From the NCBI RefSeq assembly GCF_026626635.1, contig NZ_JAPNKA010000001.1:5270001-5334000 (forward strand): DNA of 64,000 nt, read 5' to 3'. A program made the translations under genes and the position numbers. Below the pieces are notes generated by a model. The model saw nothing but the letters and a program-made list of their open reading frames with translations, was not told the DNA's origin and did no database searches. Source of the stretch: Archangium lansingense. GTDB taxonomy: Bacteria > Myxococcota > Myxococcia > Myxococcales > Myxococcaceae. Shown piece by piece: positions 23,757-30,010 of this stretch (the stretch's first letter is position 1; each line of letters opens with the position of its first letter).

Positions 23757-24333
23757 TCAGCGGGAGCTCAGTTCCTGAAGCTCCAGGAATGGGAAGGAGG
23801 GGTTACGCGGATCGCGAAGCGAGTAGACCTTGCCTTCGATCACCCATCTGCCGGCGTCGCAGCGCCACTCCGCATCCACAGCAATGGATGCAACGGAGAG
23901 GATCTGCTCGCGCACTGGCTCAGGAATGCCGGTCTCCCTCGAAGCGGCTTCGAGGAGCCGGCTCACCTGCTCACGGTCATCCGTGGGGGTGGTGGGCGTG
24001 AAGAGGGTCAGGAGCAACAGGGCCTCGCTCCGTCCCTCGGTCAGGCCTTCCGCCGCGCGAATCGTCTCCTCCCAGCGCAAGGCATGCGGATGCCAATGCA
24101 CATCGTCCATCCAGCCCAGCTGCGCCTGCTCGGGCAGTCTCGGGTGCGCGAGGTAGAGTGTGCGCTCATACTTGCTGACCTCGAGCACCAGCGCCGGGCC
24201 CCGGGCCCGGAGGCCCAATGCGCAGAGCCTCTTGCGGCATGGCGCTCTCCTCGAGGTCTTCGCATCCCTCGACCCGCCAGTACCAGCACCAGAAGTCCGG
24301 ACTCTTCAGCGCCTGCCGCCAGGTGACCGTCAT
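23757..24333 (-). pseudogene. Hypothetical protein gene with an internal frameshift
   Basis: A protein-like frame begins at ATG 24333 after GCAGAAGG: MTVTWRQALKSPDFWCWYWR, VEGCEDLEESAMPQEALRIG. Within the G/C run near 24200-24220 this frame becomes low-complexity Pro/Gly, while the adjacent frame picks up convincingly with LVLEVSKYERTLYLAHPRLP and continues to 23757. Joined, they would give about 190 residues. The shift is in a GGGCCTCCGGGCCCGGGGCC tract, so it is either a real inactivating slip or a base-call error. I do not recognise the family. It lies head to head with the truncated duplicate at 24517. Confidence 0.55.
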
Positions 24334-24433
24334 CCTTCTGCTTCTCGCAGATGCCGCTCCGGGCTGTCACTCCGTCCCCCTTCGCCAGCTCCAGGCGCAG
24401 CCGCGACATCGGCTCCTCGGGGTGCGCCACCGT

Positions 24434-24574
24434 CTCTTCCACTCCGCGTCTCTCGAACAGCTTGTGAGGGGGCTTCGGGTACTCCATCGCTACTGACTGG
24501 GAATACACTTCCAGGTGTGACAGACAAACTCGCCAGCACGCTCCCGGCCGATGCACTCCAGGCCATCGACAAGC
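24434..24574 (+). repeat. 141-bp direct repeat, left copy (truncated gene start)
   Basis: This stretch is repeated at 36710-36850 with three mismatches seen. It includes the leader and first 19 codons of the hypothetical gene found intact at 36793 (GTG here at 24517), then breaks off at codon 19 and runs straight into copy E of the GGTGTCA repeat. The two copies have the same orientation and bracket about 12.3 kb. Confidence 0.9.
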
Positions 24575-24577
24575 GAC

Positions 24578-24645
24578 GGGGAAGGTGTCAAAGGAATCGA
24601 GTCGGCACCTCGTCTCTCTCATACGAATCGTCTGACACCCTTCCT
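24578..24645 (+). repeat. Copy E of the GGTGTCA dispersed repeat
   Basis: Best-preserved copy: left GGGGAAGGTGTCAAAGGAAT, right ATACGAATCGTCTGACACCC. The ends GGTGTCAAAGGAATCG and CGAATCGTCTGACACC are near-perfect inverted repeats. It abuts the truncated end of the 141-bp duplication. Confidence 0.8.
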
Positions 24646-24664
24646 GCACCCACCACACCCAGAT

Positions 24665-25072
24665 TCAGCTCATTTTCTCCAGCAACATCCGCAGTTCCTC
24701 CTGCTGCGCGGCGCTCAGGCGGCCGAGCCGCTCTCCGAACGCGTCCGACAACAGCGCCATGCCCTGGTGCATCACCTTGCGCCCGGCGGGCGTGAGCCGC
24801 AGCCGGTGGCGCCGCAGGTCCTTGGTGTCGATCTCCCGGCTCACGAAGCCCGCCGCCTCGAGCCGCTTCACGTACACCGTTACCGTCGGCTTGGGCATGC
24901 TCAGGGTCTCCGCCAGCTCCGCGGGGTAGGGGTGCTCCTCCAGCGCCGAGAGCACGAACAACTCCTTGGTCTCCACCCCCAGCGTGGCGATGTCCGGGGT
25001 GACGTGGGAGATCACCGACATCAGCAGGCGGTAGCTCAGCGACCAGATCTTCGCCGGGTCGATTTTCGACAT
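24665..25072 (-). CDS. MarR-family transcriptional regulator
   Basis: ATG 25072 gives 135 residues with the MarR winged-helix core: LGVETKELFVLSALEEHPYP, AELAETLSMPKPTVTVYVKR, LEAAGFVSREIDTKDLRRHR (wing) and LRLTPAGRKVMHQG. MarR proteins are usually dimeric repressors released by small phenolic or oxidising ligands. The gene diverges from an aldo/keto reductase, with a palindromic A/T-rich site between them, so it most likely represses both itself and the reductase. A longer in-frame start overlaps that operator and is less likely. Confidence 0.88.
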   Translation of the reverse strand: MSKIDPAKIWSLSYRLLMSVISHVTPDIATLGVETKELFVLSALEEHPYPAELAETLSMPKPTVTVYVKRLEAAGFVSREIDTKDLRRHRLRLTPAGRKVMHQGMALLSDAFGERLGRLSAAQQEELRMLLEKMS

Positions 25073-25086
25073 GGTCCCTTGCGCGG

Positions 25087-25128
25087 AAAATGGTTCAAAA
25101 TTAAATTGGTTTAAGGCTGAATCATTTT
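25087..25128. promoter_or_regulatory. Predicted MarR operator between divergent genes
   Basis: AAAATGGTTCA (25087-25097) and TGAATCATTTT (25118-25128) form an interrupted inverted repeat, and inside it TTAAATTGGTTTAA (25101-25114) is a second palindrome with TTAAA/TTTAA arms. The A/T-rich block stands out in very G/C-rich DNA and lies 15 bp upstream of the MarR start and 36 bp upstream of the reductase start, as expected for a MarR operator overlapping promoters. Confidence 0.6.
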
Positions 25129-25163
25129 GGCCTCCCCAAGGTAGCACGTCCCCTGGAGCCCTC

Positions 25164-26249
25164 ATGCCTCTCGAGCATTATGTGACCCTCGGCCGTTCGG
25201 GCCTTCGCGTCAGCCCGCTGTGCCTCGGTGCGATGACCTTCGGTGAAGACCTCGGCTGGGGATCCAGCGTCGAGGAGTCCCAGCAGATCATCGACCGGTA
25301 CATCGAGCTCGGCGGCAACTTCATCGATACGGCGAACTTCTACACGAAGAGCCACTCCGAGAAGATCATCGGGGACCACGTCGGACGCCACCCCGCCCGG
25401 CGCGACCGCCTGGTCATCGCGACCAAGTTCAGCGGAAACCTCTACCCGGGGGACCCGAACGGCGGCGGCTCCGGCCGCAAGTCCATCATCTCGGCGTGCG
25501 AGAACTCGCTGCGCCGCCTGCAGACGGACTACATCGACCTGTACTGGCTGCATAACTGGGACGTGCACACTCCCATGGAGGAGACGATGGCCGCGCTCGA
25601 GGATCTCGTCCGCGCGGGCAAGGTGCGCTACCTCGGCGTCTCCGACACGCCGGCGTGGAAGATCGTCGAAGCCAACATGCTGGCGCGCTTCCGCGGCTGG
25701 TCGGCGTTCATCGGACTCCAGATCGAGTACTCGTTGCTGGAGCGCTCCGTGGAACAGGAGCTCGTGCCGATGGCGCGTGAGTTCGGTCTGGGCATCACTC
25801 CCTGGTCGCCGCTCAAGAGCGGCGCGCTCAGCGGCAAGTACACCCGCGCGAACGCGGGACAGCAGAAGGGGGACCGGGGGATGTTCCTGGAGCCGTTCCT
25901 GAATGAGCGGACCTATGCCGTCGTGGACGCGCTGGCGGCCATCGCCCGGGTGCACGAGAGCACCGTGGCGCGCGTGGCGCTGGCTTGGCTGCAGGCGCAG
26001 CCGGGCGTGACGTCCACCATCATTGGTGCGCGGCGGCTCTCGCAGCTCGAGGACAACGTGAAGGGGGTGGACGTGAAGCTCACGGCCGAGGAGCTGGGCC
26101 GCCTCGATGCGCTCACGAAGCCCACGTTCGGGTTTCCGCAAAACATGCAGCCGATATTCCCGGCCATCCACAATGGCGGCACGACGGTGAACGGCACCTA
26201 CGCGCCCGCTTCCGCCTTCGGAATCGAGAAGGGCGACAAGCCCTACTGA
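25164..26249 (+). CDS. Aldo/keto reductase
   Basis: ATG 25164 follows TGGAG and yields 361 residues. The AKR pattern is clear: GRSGLRVSPLCLGAMTFGED, GNFIDTANFYTKSHSEKIIG (catalytic Asp and Tyr), VIATKF (Lys), YIDLYWLHNWD (His), and the NADP-binding segment TSTIIGARRLSQLEDNVKGV. It belongs with the general AKR enzymes that reduce aldehydes and ketones with NADPH. Divergent pairing with a MarR repressor suggests induction by an electrophile or aromatic compound. A hairpin about 170 bp downstream could end the transcript. Confidence 0.9.
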   Translation: MPLEHYVTLGRSGLRVSPLCLGAMTFGEDLGWGSSVEESQQIIDRYIELGGNFIDTANFYTKSHSEKIIGDHVGRHPARRDRLVIATKFSGNLYPGDPNGGGSGRKSIISACENSLRRLQTDYIDLYWLHNWDVHTPMEETMAALEDLVRAGKVRYLGVSDTPAWKIVEANMLARFRGWSAFIGLQIEYSLLERSVEQELVPMAREFGLGITPWSPLKSGALSGKYTRANAGQQKGDRGMFLEPFLNERTYAVVDALAAIARVHESTVARVALAWLQAQPGVTSTIIGARRLSQLEDNVKGVDVKLTAEELGRLDALTKPTFGFPQNMQPIFPAIHNGGTTVNGTYAPASAFGIEKGDKPY

Positions 26250-26421
26250 CGGCCCGCGTCACGTTGCGCCGGCGCCTCGGCCTTCCGTCCAGTCCCAGAC
26301 AGCCGAGACGCCACTCGTGCACTGAGCGAGCGGGGAAGCCCCCACTGCGGTGGGGAGGGGGGTGTGACCCGAGGACTTCCTGCCGCAGTAGGAACGAGCA
26401 GATGAACTGGCGGAGTGCCTG

Positions 26422-26453
26422 GAGGGGGCTCGGCGGATCGGCCGAGCCCCCTC
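26422..26453 (+). terminator. Rho-independent-like hairpin
   Basis: GAGGGGGCTCGGC and GCCGAGCCCCCTC form a perfect 13-bp stem with a 6-base loop, followed by TTC and a TTGTTTT stretch. It lies downstream of the aldo/keto reductase and upstream of the coq4-tetR promoter. Confidence 0.7.
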
Positions 26454-26475
26454 TTCAGGCCTTGTTTTAAAGCGG

Positions 26476-26503
26476 TTGACTGAATCAGTCGATTGCCTTA
26501 AAT
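26476..26503 (+). promoter_or_regulatory. Promoter with overlapping TetR-type palindrome for the coq4-like/tetR operon
   Basis: TTGACTGAATCAGTCGA (26476-26492) is a near-perfect palindrome (arms TGACTGA/TCAGTCG) whose first six bases are a good -35 box TTGACT. Sixteen bases later TTAAAT (26498-26503) is a -10-like hexamer. The operon downstream encodes a TetR regulator, so the palindrome is the likely autoregulatory operator, blocking RNA polymerase at -35. Confidence 0.65.
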
Positions 26504-26549
26504 CTTTTCACGTGGGCTCGAGGACGGGCCATCCCCCTGGAGGTCAGTG

Positions 26550-27326
26550 ATGATTGCCAATGACAGTCAGCAGGTCCTGGATCAGCCGTTCCCCCTCGAG
26601 CAGCCCCAAGCAGCCCCTGGCCAGGGACACGGCCCCAAGGTCGACCCCAAGGCGCTCCTGCCCGACAACGCCTCCTTGTTCACCCGCCTGCGCGTGGCGC
26701 TCTACGCCATCAAAAAGGTCCGGGGCGACGAGGGGAATCCCGTCTATGGCCAGGCGATCCAGGCCAGCCTCGACCTCGACGTCTACGAGTCGCTCGTCCC
26801 GAAGTTCCAGCGCACCGAGGAGGGACGCCGCATGCTGTCCGAGCGCCCTTCGCTTCAGGCCAGGGACCTGGAGCTGGCCGCGCTCGAGCGCCTGCCCGAG
26901 GGAACGCTCGGCCATGCGTACGCGCGCTACTACCGCGACAACAAGATCTCCCCGTTCGAGACGACGCTCGAGCTCAAGAACCACGTCGACTTCATCTCCA
27001 AGCGGTACCGCGAGACGCATGATCTGATGCACCTGGTGACGGGCTACGCCACGGACGTGGTGGGCGAGATGGAGCTGCAGGCGTACGTCGTGGGCAACCT
27101 GGGGCTCCCGGCCGCGATGCTCATCGTGTTGGTCGGTACGCTCGCACAACTCAAGGCTCCGCAGTCCGGCGTCAGCCGGTCCGAGTACCTGCGGCGGGTG
27201 AAGGCCGCGTACCAGCGGGGCCGCGCGTCCCCGCTGTTCCTCGACTTCTGGTTCGAGAACCACTGGGAGACCCCCGTGGACTCGGTGCGCGCGCGGCTGT
27301 GCACCTCCGCGCAGCAGATGAATTGA
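26550..27326 (+). CDS. Coq4-family protein
   Basis: ATG 26550 follows a GGAGG site at 26539 and gives 258 residues. The Coq4 signature HDLMHLVTGYATDVVGE (HDxxH-x11-E) is present near residue 155, within a mostly helical protein: FISKRYRETHDLMHLVTGYA, then MELQAYVVGNLGLPAAMLIV. Coq4 organises ubiquinone biosynthesis in eukaryotes and was later linked to oxidative decarboxylation of the quinone ring; many bacterial homologues are uncharacterised and found outside ubiquinone gene clusters. Here it is the first gene of an operon with its own TetR regulator, 10 bp upstream of that gene, which points to an inducible accessory role rather than core quinone synthesis. Confidence 0.85.
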   Translation: MIANDSQQVLDQPFPLEQPQAAPGQGHGPKVDPKALLPDNASLFTRLRVALYAIKKVRGDEGNPVYGQAIQASLDLDVYESLVPKFQRTEEGRRMLSERPSLQARDLELAALERLPEGTLGHAYARYYRDNKISPFETTLELKNHVDFISKRYRETHDLMHLVTGYATDVVGEMELQAYVVGNLGLPAAMLIVLVGTLAQLKAPQSGVSRSEYLRRVKAAYQRGRASPLFLDFWFENHWETPVDSVRARLCTSAQQMN

Positions 27327-27336
27327 TGGTGAGCCG

Positions 27337-27984
27337 GTGAGCCGTCCAACCAAATCCGACCGGGGCAGCGAGACCCGCGAGTTGATCCTCGTCACCGCGG
27401 AGCGGCTGTTCGCCGAGCACGGCGTGGAGGCCGTCTCCAACCGCCAGGTGAGTGAGGCGGCGGGGCAGTCCAACAACTCCGCGGTGAGCTACCACTTCGG
27501 CACCAAGGAGGACCTCGTGCTGGCGATCGTTCGCCGGCACTACGAGCCAGTGGAGCGGCGGCGGACCGAGATGCTCGCGGAGATCACCGGCTCGCCCGAC
27601 CTGCGCGATTGGATGTCCTGCCTCGTGCGGCCCATCACCGAGCACCTCGCCTCGTTGGGTAGCCCTTCCTGGTACGCGCGGTTCCTGGCCCAGGTGACGA
27701 CCCATCCCTCCTGGCGAGAGCTCGTGAGCAAGGAGGCGGTCTCCGCGCGATCGATGCAGCAGACCATCGAAGGCACCTTCCGGCTGGTCCCGCGTCTCCC
27801 CGAGGAGGTGTTGCAGGAGCGCAGTTACATGGGCCGGCTGCTGCTCGTGCACATGTGCGCCGAGCGGGAACGCGCGCTGCACGAGGGCACGGCGCGGCCC
27901 CGTTCGACGTGGGAGTCCACGGCGGCCGGACTGGTCGACGCGCTCGTTGGAGTGTGGCTGGCCCCCGTCACCGCCCGGCGGTGA
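27337..27984 (+). CDS. TetR-family transcriptional regulator
   Basis: GTG 27337 starts a 215-residue protein. The HTH is typical: ETRELILVTAERLFAEHGVE, AVSNRQVSEAAGQSNNSAVS, YHFGTKEDLVLAIVRRHYEP. The C-terminal domain is helical and divergent, as usual for ligand binding. It lies 10 bp behind the coq4-like gene and presumably binds the palindrome over their common promoter. The downstream reductase fragment at 28036 may once have been part of the operon. Confidence 0.9.
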   Translation: MSRPTKSDRGSETRELILVTAERLFAEHGVEAVSNRQVSEAAGQSNNSAVSYHFGTKEDLVLAIVRRHYEPVERRRTEMLAEITGSPDLRDWMSCLVRPITEHLASLGSPSWYARFLAQVTTHPSWRELVSKEAVSARSMQQTIEGTFRLVPRLPEEVLQERSYMGRLLLVHMCAERERALHEGTARPRSTWESTAAGLVDALVGVWLAPVTARR

Positions 27985-28035
27985 CACGACGCCGCCGTCC
28001 AGACGCTGGAAACAACCGAGAGGAATGTGGTGGCC

Positions 28036-28392
28036 ATGGAAGAGCGCATCGTCACCGTGGGAGCCGGCCAGGCTGGTGGAGAGCTGGCCGCCGGCTTGCT
28101 CTCCTGCCAGGTGCGGGGCCTGGAGCTCGACGAGGCGCGGCGCCAGGTGCGTGGGGTGAGCCTCGCGTGTCACGGCGTGGAGGAGCGGCTCGAGGCGGAC
28201 CTGGTGCTGGTGGGCATCGGCCTCCTCCCCAACACGGAGCTGGCCTCCGCGGCGGGCCTCGCCGTCGACAATGGCATCGTCGTGGACGAGTTCGCCTGCA
28301 CGGCGGATCCGGACATCCTCGCCATCGGAGACTGCGCGAATCAGCCCAGCGCCTACACGGGCGGACGCATCCGGATCGAGTCCGTGCCCAAT
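28036..28392 (+). pseudogene. FAD/NAD ferredoxin reductase with internal deletion, truncated by IS remnant
   Basis: ATG 28036 follows GAGAGGAA and encodes the FAD motif RIVTVGAGQAGGELAAGL, but after only about 25 residues the frame jumps to the late NAD/FAD region: VRGVSLACHGVEERLEADLV, LVGIGLLPNTELASAAGLAV, TADPDILAIGDCANQP, RIRIESVPN. Some 150 residues expected between these parts in rhodocoxin-reductase-type enzymes are missing, including the NAD-binding GxGxxG. The 3' end stops at 28392, exactly where sequence of an IS5-type transposase begins on the other strand. The enzyme would have passed electrons from NADH to a ferredoxin; it cannot work now. Confidence 0.8.
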
Positions 28393-28581
28393 CAAACCAA
28401 GGCAGCTCGATCGTCAACCCCTGGTCGGCCGGGTTTCTTCTTCTTTTTGGGAACCGGAAGCAGCGGAGCGACTCGCTCCCACAGCGCGTCCGGTACAAGG
28501 TCGCGAGCCCTGGTGCCCAGGTGCTCATGGGCCGGTCATCCGTCCACCCTCCCTTTCAAACCTGACTTTTGTTAGGCGCTC
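28393..28581 (-). mobile_element. IS5-type insertion-sequence remnant (one end plus transposase N-terminus)
   Basis: On the minus strand RDLVPDALWERVAPLLPVPK, KKKKPGRPGVDDRAALV matches the N-terminus of IS5-family transposases; it begins after an in-frame TGA with no good start codon and ends at the junction with the reductase. The outer end, GAGCGCCTAACAAAA read inward from 28581, is the same as the terminal repeat of the miniature element at 39084. TGA follows the end, a TNA-type target. Only one end of the element survives. Confidence 0.75.
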
Positions 28582-28654
28582 TGAGCCCGTGCCGGACGCT
28601 ATGGGACGTTGGGATGAAATACAGGCGGCGACGAAAGCCAGCTCGGCAAGGAGA

Positions 28655-28740
28655 TGAGTCCCCGCCAGCACCCTGCGCCTGCCCCCACACCGAGGGCAGG
28701 CGAACACATCCAGCGCGGAGCTCCTGCGCAGCAGCCCTGC
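28655..28740 (-). pseudogene. Possible IS91-type transposase C-terminal fragment
   Basis: The minus strand reads LRRSSALDVFACPRCGGRRR then VLAGTH, resembling the CPRCGG zinc-like end of IS91-type (Y2) transposases. No other part of such a gene is present, and the adjacent bases up to the lipoprotein stop hold nothing recognisable. Confidence 0.4.
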
Positions 28741-28772
28741 CGAGGCTGATGCGCGAGTTGCGGCTCACATCG

Positions 28773-29771
28773 CTATTGCTGCGGCGGTGGCATGGGGATG
28801 TCGCCGTTGGTGCCCCACTGGCGGGTGACAAAAGTGCCAGTGGAGCTTTGCAGGATGTTCCAGACACCGGTCGATGGGCGCCAGAGGGCCCAGTCTGCCT
28901 TGCCATCCCCATCGAAATCGCCGTTCACGGGGATATCCGTCGCGGCGCCGAAGACGACGCCTCCGGCGACCTGCCCATCGGAGCTGCGGATGGTGTAGAA
29001 CTTGGTCTGCGAAGGCCTCCAGACGGAGATGTCTGTCCTGCCGTCGCCGTCAAAGTCGCCGGACAGCGGGATGTCTCCGTTGGTGCCCCACTGGCGGGTG
29101 ACAAAAGTGCCAGTGGAGCTTTGCAGGATGTTCCAGACACCGGTCGACGGGCGCCAGAGGGCCCAGTCTGCCTTGCCGTCTCCATCGAAATCACCGTTCA
29201 CGGGGATGTCCGTCGCGGCGCCGAAGACGACGCCTCCGGCGACCTGCCCATCGGAGCTGCGGATGGTGTAGAACTTGGTCTGCGAAGGCCTCCAGACGGA
29301 GATGTCTGTCCTGCCGTCGCCGTCAAAGTCGCCAGACAGCGGGATGTCGCCGTTGGTGCCCCACTGGCGGGTGACAAAAGTGCCAGTGGAGCTTTGCAGG
29401 ATATTCCAGACACCGGTCGATGGTGTCCACACCGTGTAATCGCTCTTCCCATCCCCGTCGAAGTCGCCATCGACGGGCCTATCCGTCGCGGCGCCGAAGA
29501 CGACGCCCCCGGCGACCTGCCCATCGGAGCTGCGAATGGTGTAGAATTTGGTCTGCGAAGGCCGGCGAACGGTGAGATCCGTCTTGTGATCTCCATCGTA
29601 GTCGGCGACGACGCGCGCGACGGAGGCTAACGCCATGCCGTTATATGCTTGCTGTGTCTGGCTGGGTTCCTCTTGCAGCGCGGCTTCGTCGGAGTCCGCG
29701 ACGCACCCGGCTGCGGTACCGAGAAGACAGAGAGAGGCATAAACTGTAGAAAGCGGGTTCAATCGACCCAT
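28773..29771 (-). CDS. Lipoprotein of tandem FG-GAP/VCBS repeats
   Basis: ATG 29771 follows GAGGAG and gives 332 residues. The signal peptide carries a lipobox (SLCLLGTAAGC, Cys about 23). The rest is an FG-GAP beta-propeller-like array whose blades carry calcium-loop motifs DxDGDGxxD: DYDGDHKTD, DGDFDGDGKSD, GDFDGDGRTD, GDFDGDGKAD. The array is built from a 91-residue (273-bp) unit repeated almost identically, so recent tandem duplication is evident at DNA level. Such proteins are surface adhesins or binding scaffolds. A tandem sigma-54-like promoter lies directly upstream. Confidence 0.9.
   Translation of the reverse strand: MGRLNPLSTVYASLCLLGTAAGCVADSDEAALQEEPSQTQQAYNGMALASVARVVADYDGDHKTDLTVRRPSQTKFYTIRSSDGQVAGGVVFGAATDRPVDGDFDGDGKSDYTVWTPSTGVWNILQSSTGTFVTRQWGTNGDIPLSGDFDGDGRTDISVWRPSQTKFYTIRSSDGQVAGGVVFGAATDIPVNGDFDGDGKADWALWRPSTGVWNILQSSTGTFVTRQWGTNGDIPLSGDFDGDGRTDISVWRPSQTKFYTIRSSDGQVAGGVVFGAATDIPVNGDFDGDGKADWALWRPSTGVWNILQSSTGTFVTRQWGTNGDIPMPPPQQ
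28797..29600 (-). repeat. 273-bp tandem repeat within the FG-GAP lipoprotein gene
   Basis: Units recur every 273 bp (landmarks GTTGGTGCCCCACTGGCGGG near 28804, 29077 and 29350) with only a few substitutions. Each encodes two propeller-blade motifs. Near-identity at synonymous positions implies recent expansion or gene conversion and predicts copy-number variation. Confidence 0.85.
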
Positions 29772-29818
29772 GCAACACTCCTCGAGAAACGTGACAGTTC
29801 TTTCAACTCAACGGGAAG

Positions 29819-29854
29819 GCAGGCACAATGCCAAAAGCAGGCACAATGCCAAAG
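29819..29854 (-). promoter_or_regulatory. Tandem sigma-54-like promoter elements
   Basis: On the minus strand TGGCATTGTGCCTGC occurs twice (29833-29819 and 29851-29837) as an exact 18-bp-period repeat. Each has GG and GC separated by exactly 10 bases, the -24/-12 spacing of sigma-54 promoters (consensus TGGCAC-N5-TTGC). The nearer copy would start transcription about 35 bases before the lipoprotein ATG. Myxobacteria use many sigma-54 promoters in development. Confidence 0.5.
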
Positions 29855-29900
29855 GCAGATGAATTTGCTCATCAAGGCTCGCTCTCCCGCCAAAAGCATG

Positions 29901-29912
29901 AAAACCGGTTTT
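29901..29912. promoter_or_regulatory. AAAACCGGTTTT palindrome upstream of the FG-GAP gene
   Basis: A perfect 12-bp palindrome, followed by a second AAACCGG, about 50 bp upstream of the sigma-54-like elements in an A/T-rich stretch. The position suits an activator site. No binding protein can be named. Confidence 0.35.
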
Positions 29913-30010
29913 AAACCGGGAGTCAAATAGTATTCACTAGGAGAACTGGCTCGCCGTCGTTCCCATCTCCTTGGGGGAGCCACCCGTTGTCTTTGTCCGT
30001 GACGAAGGGC

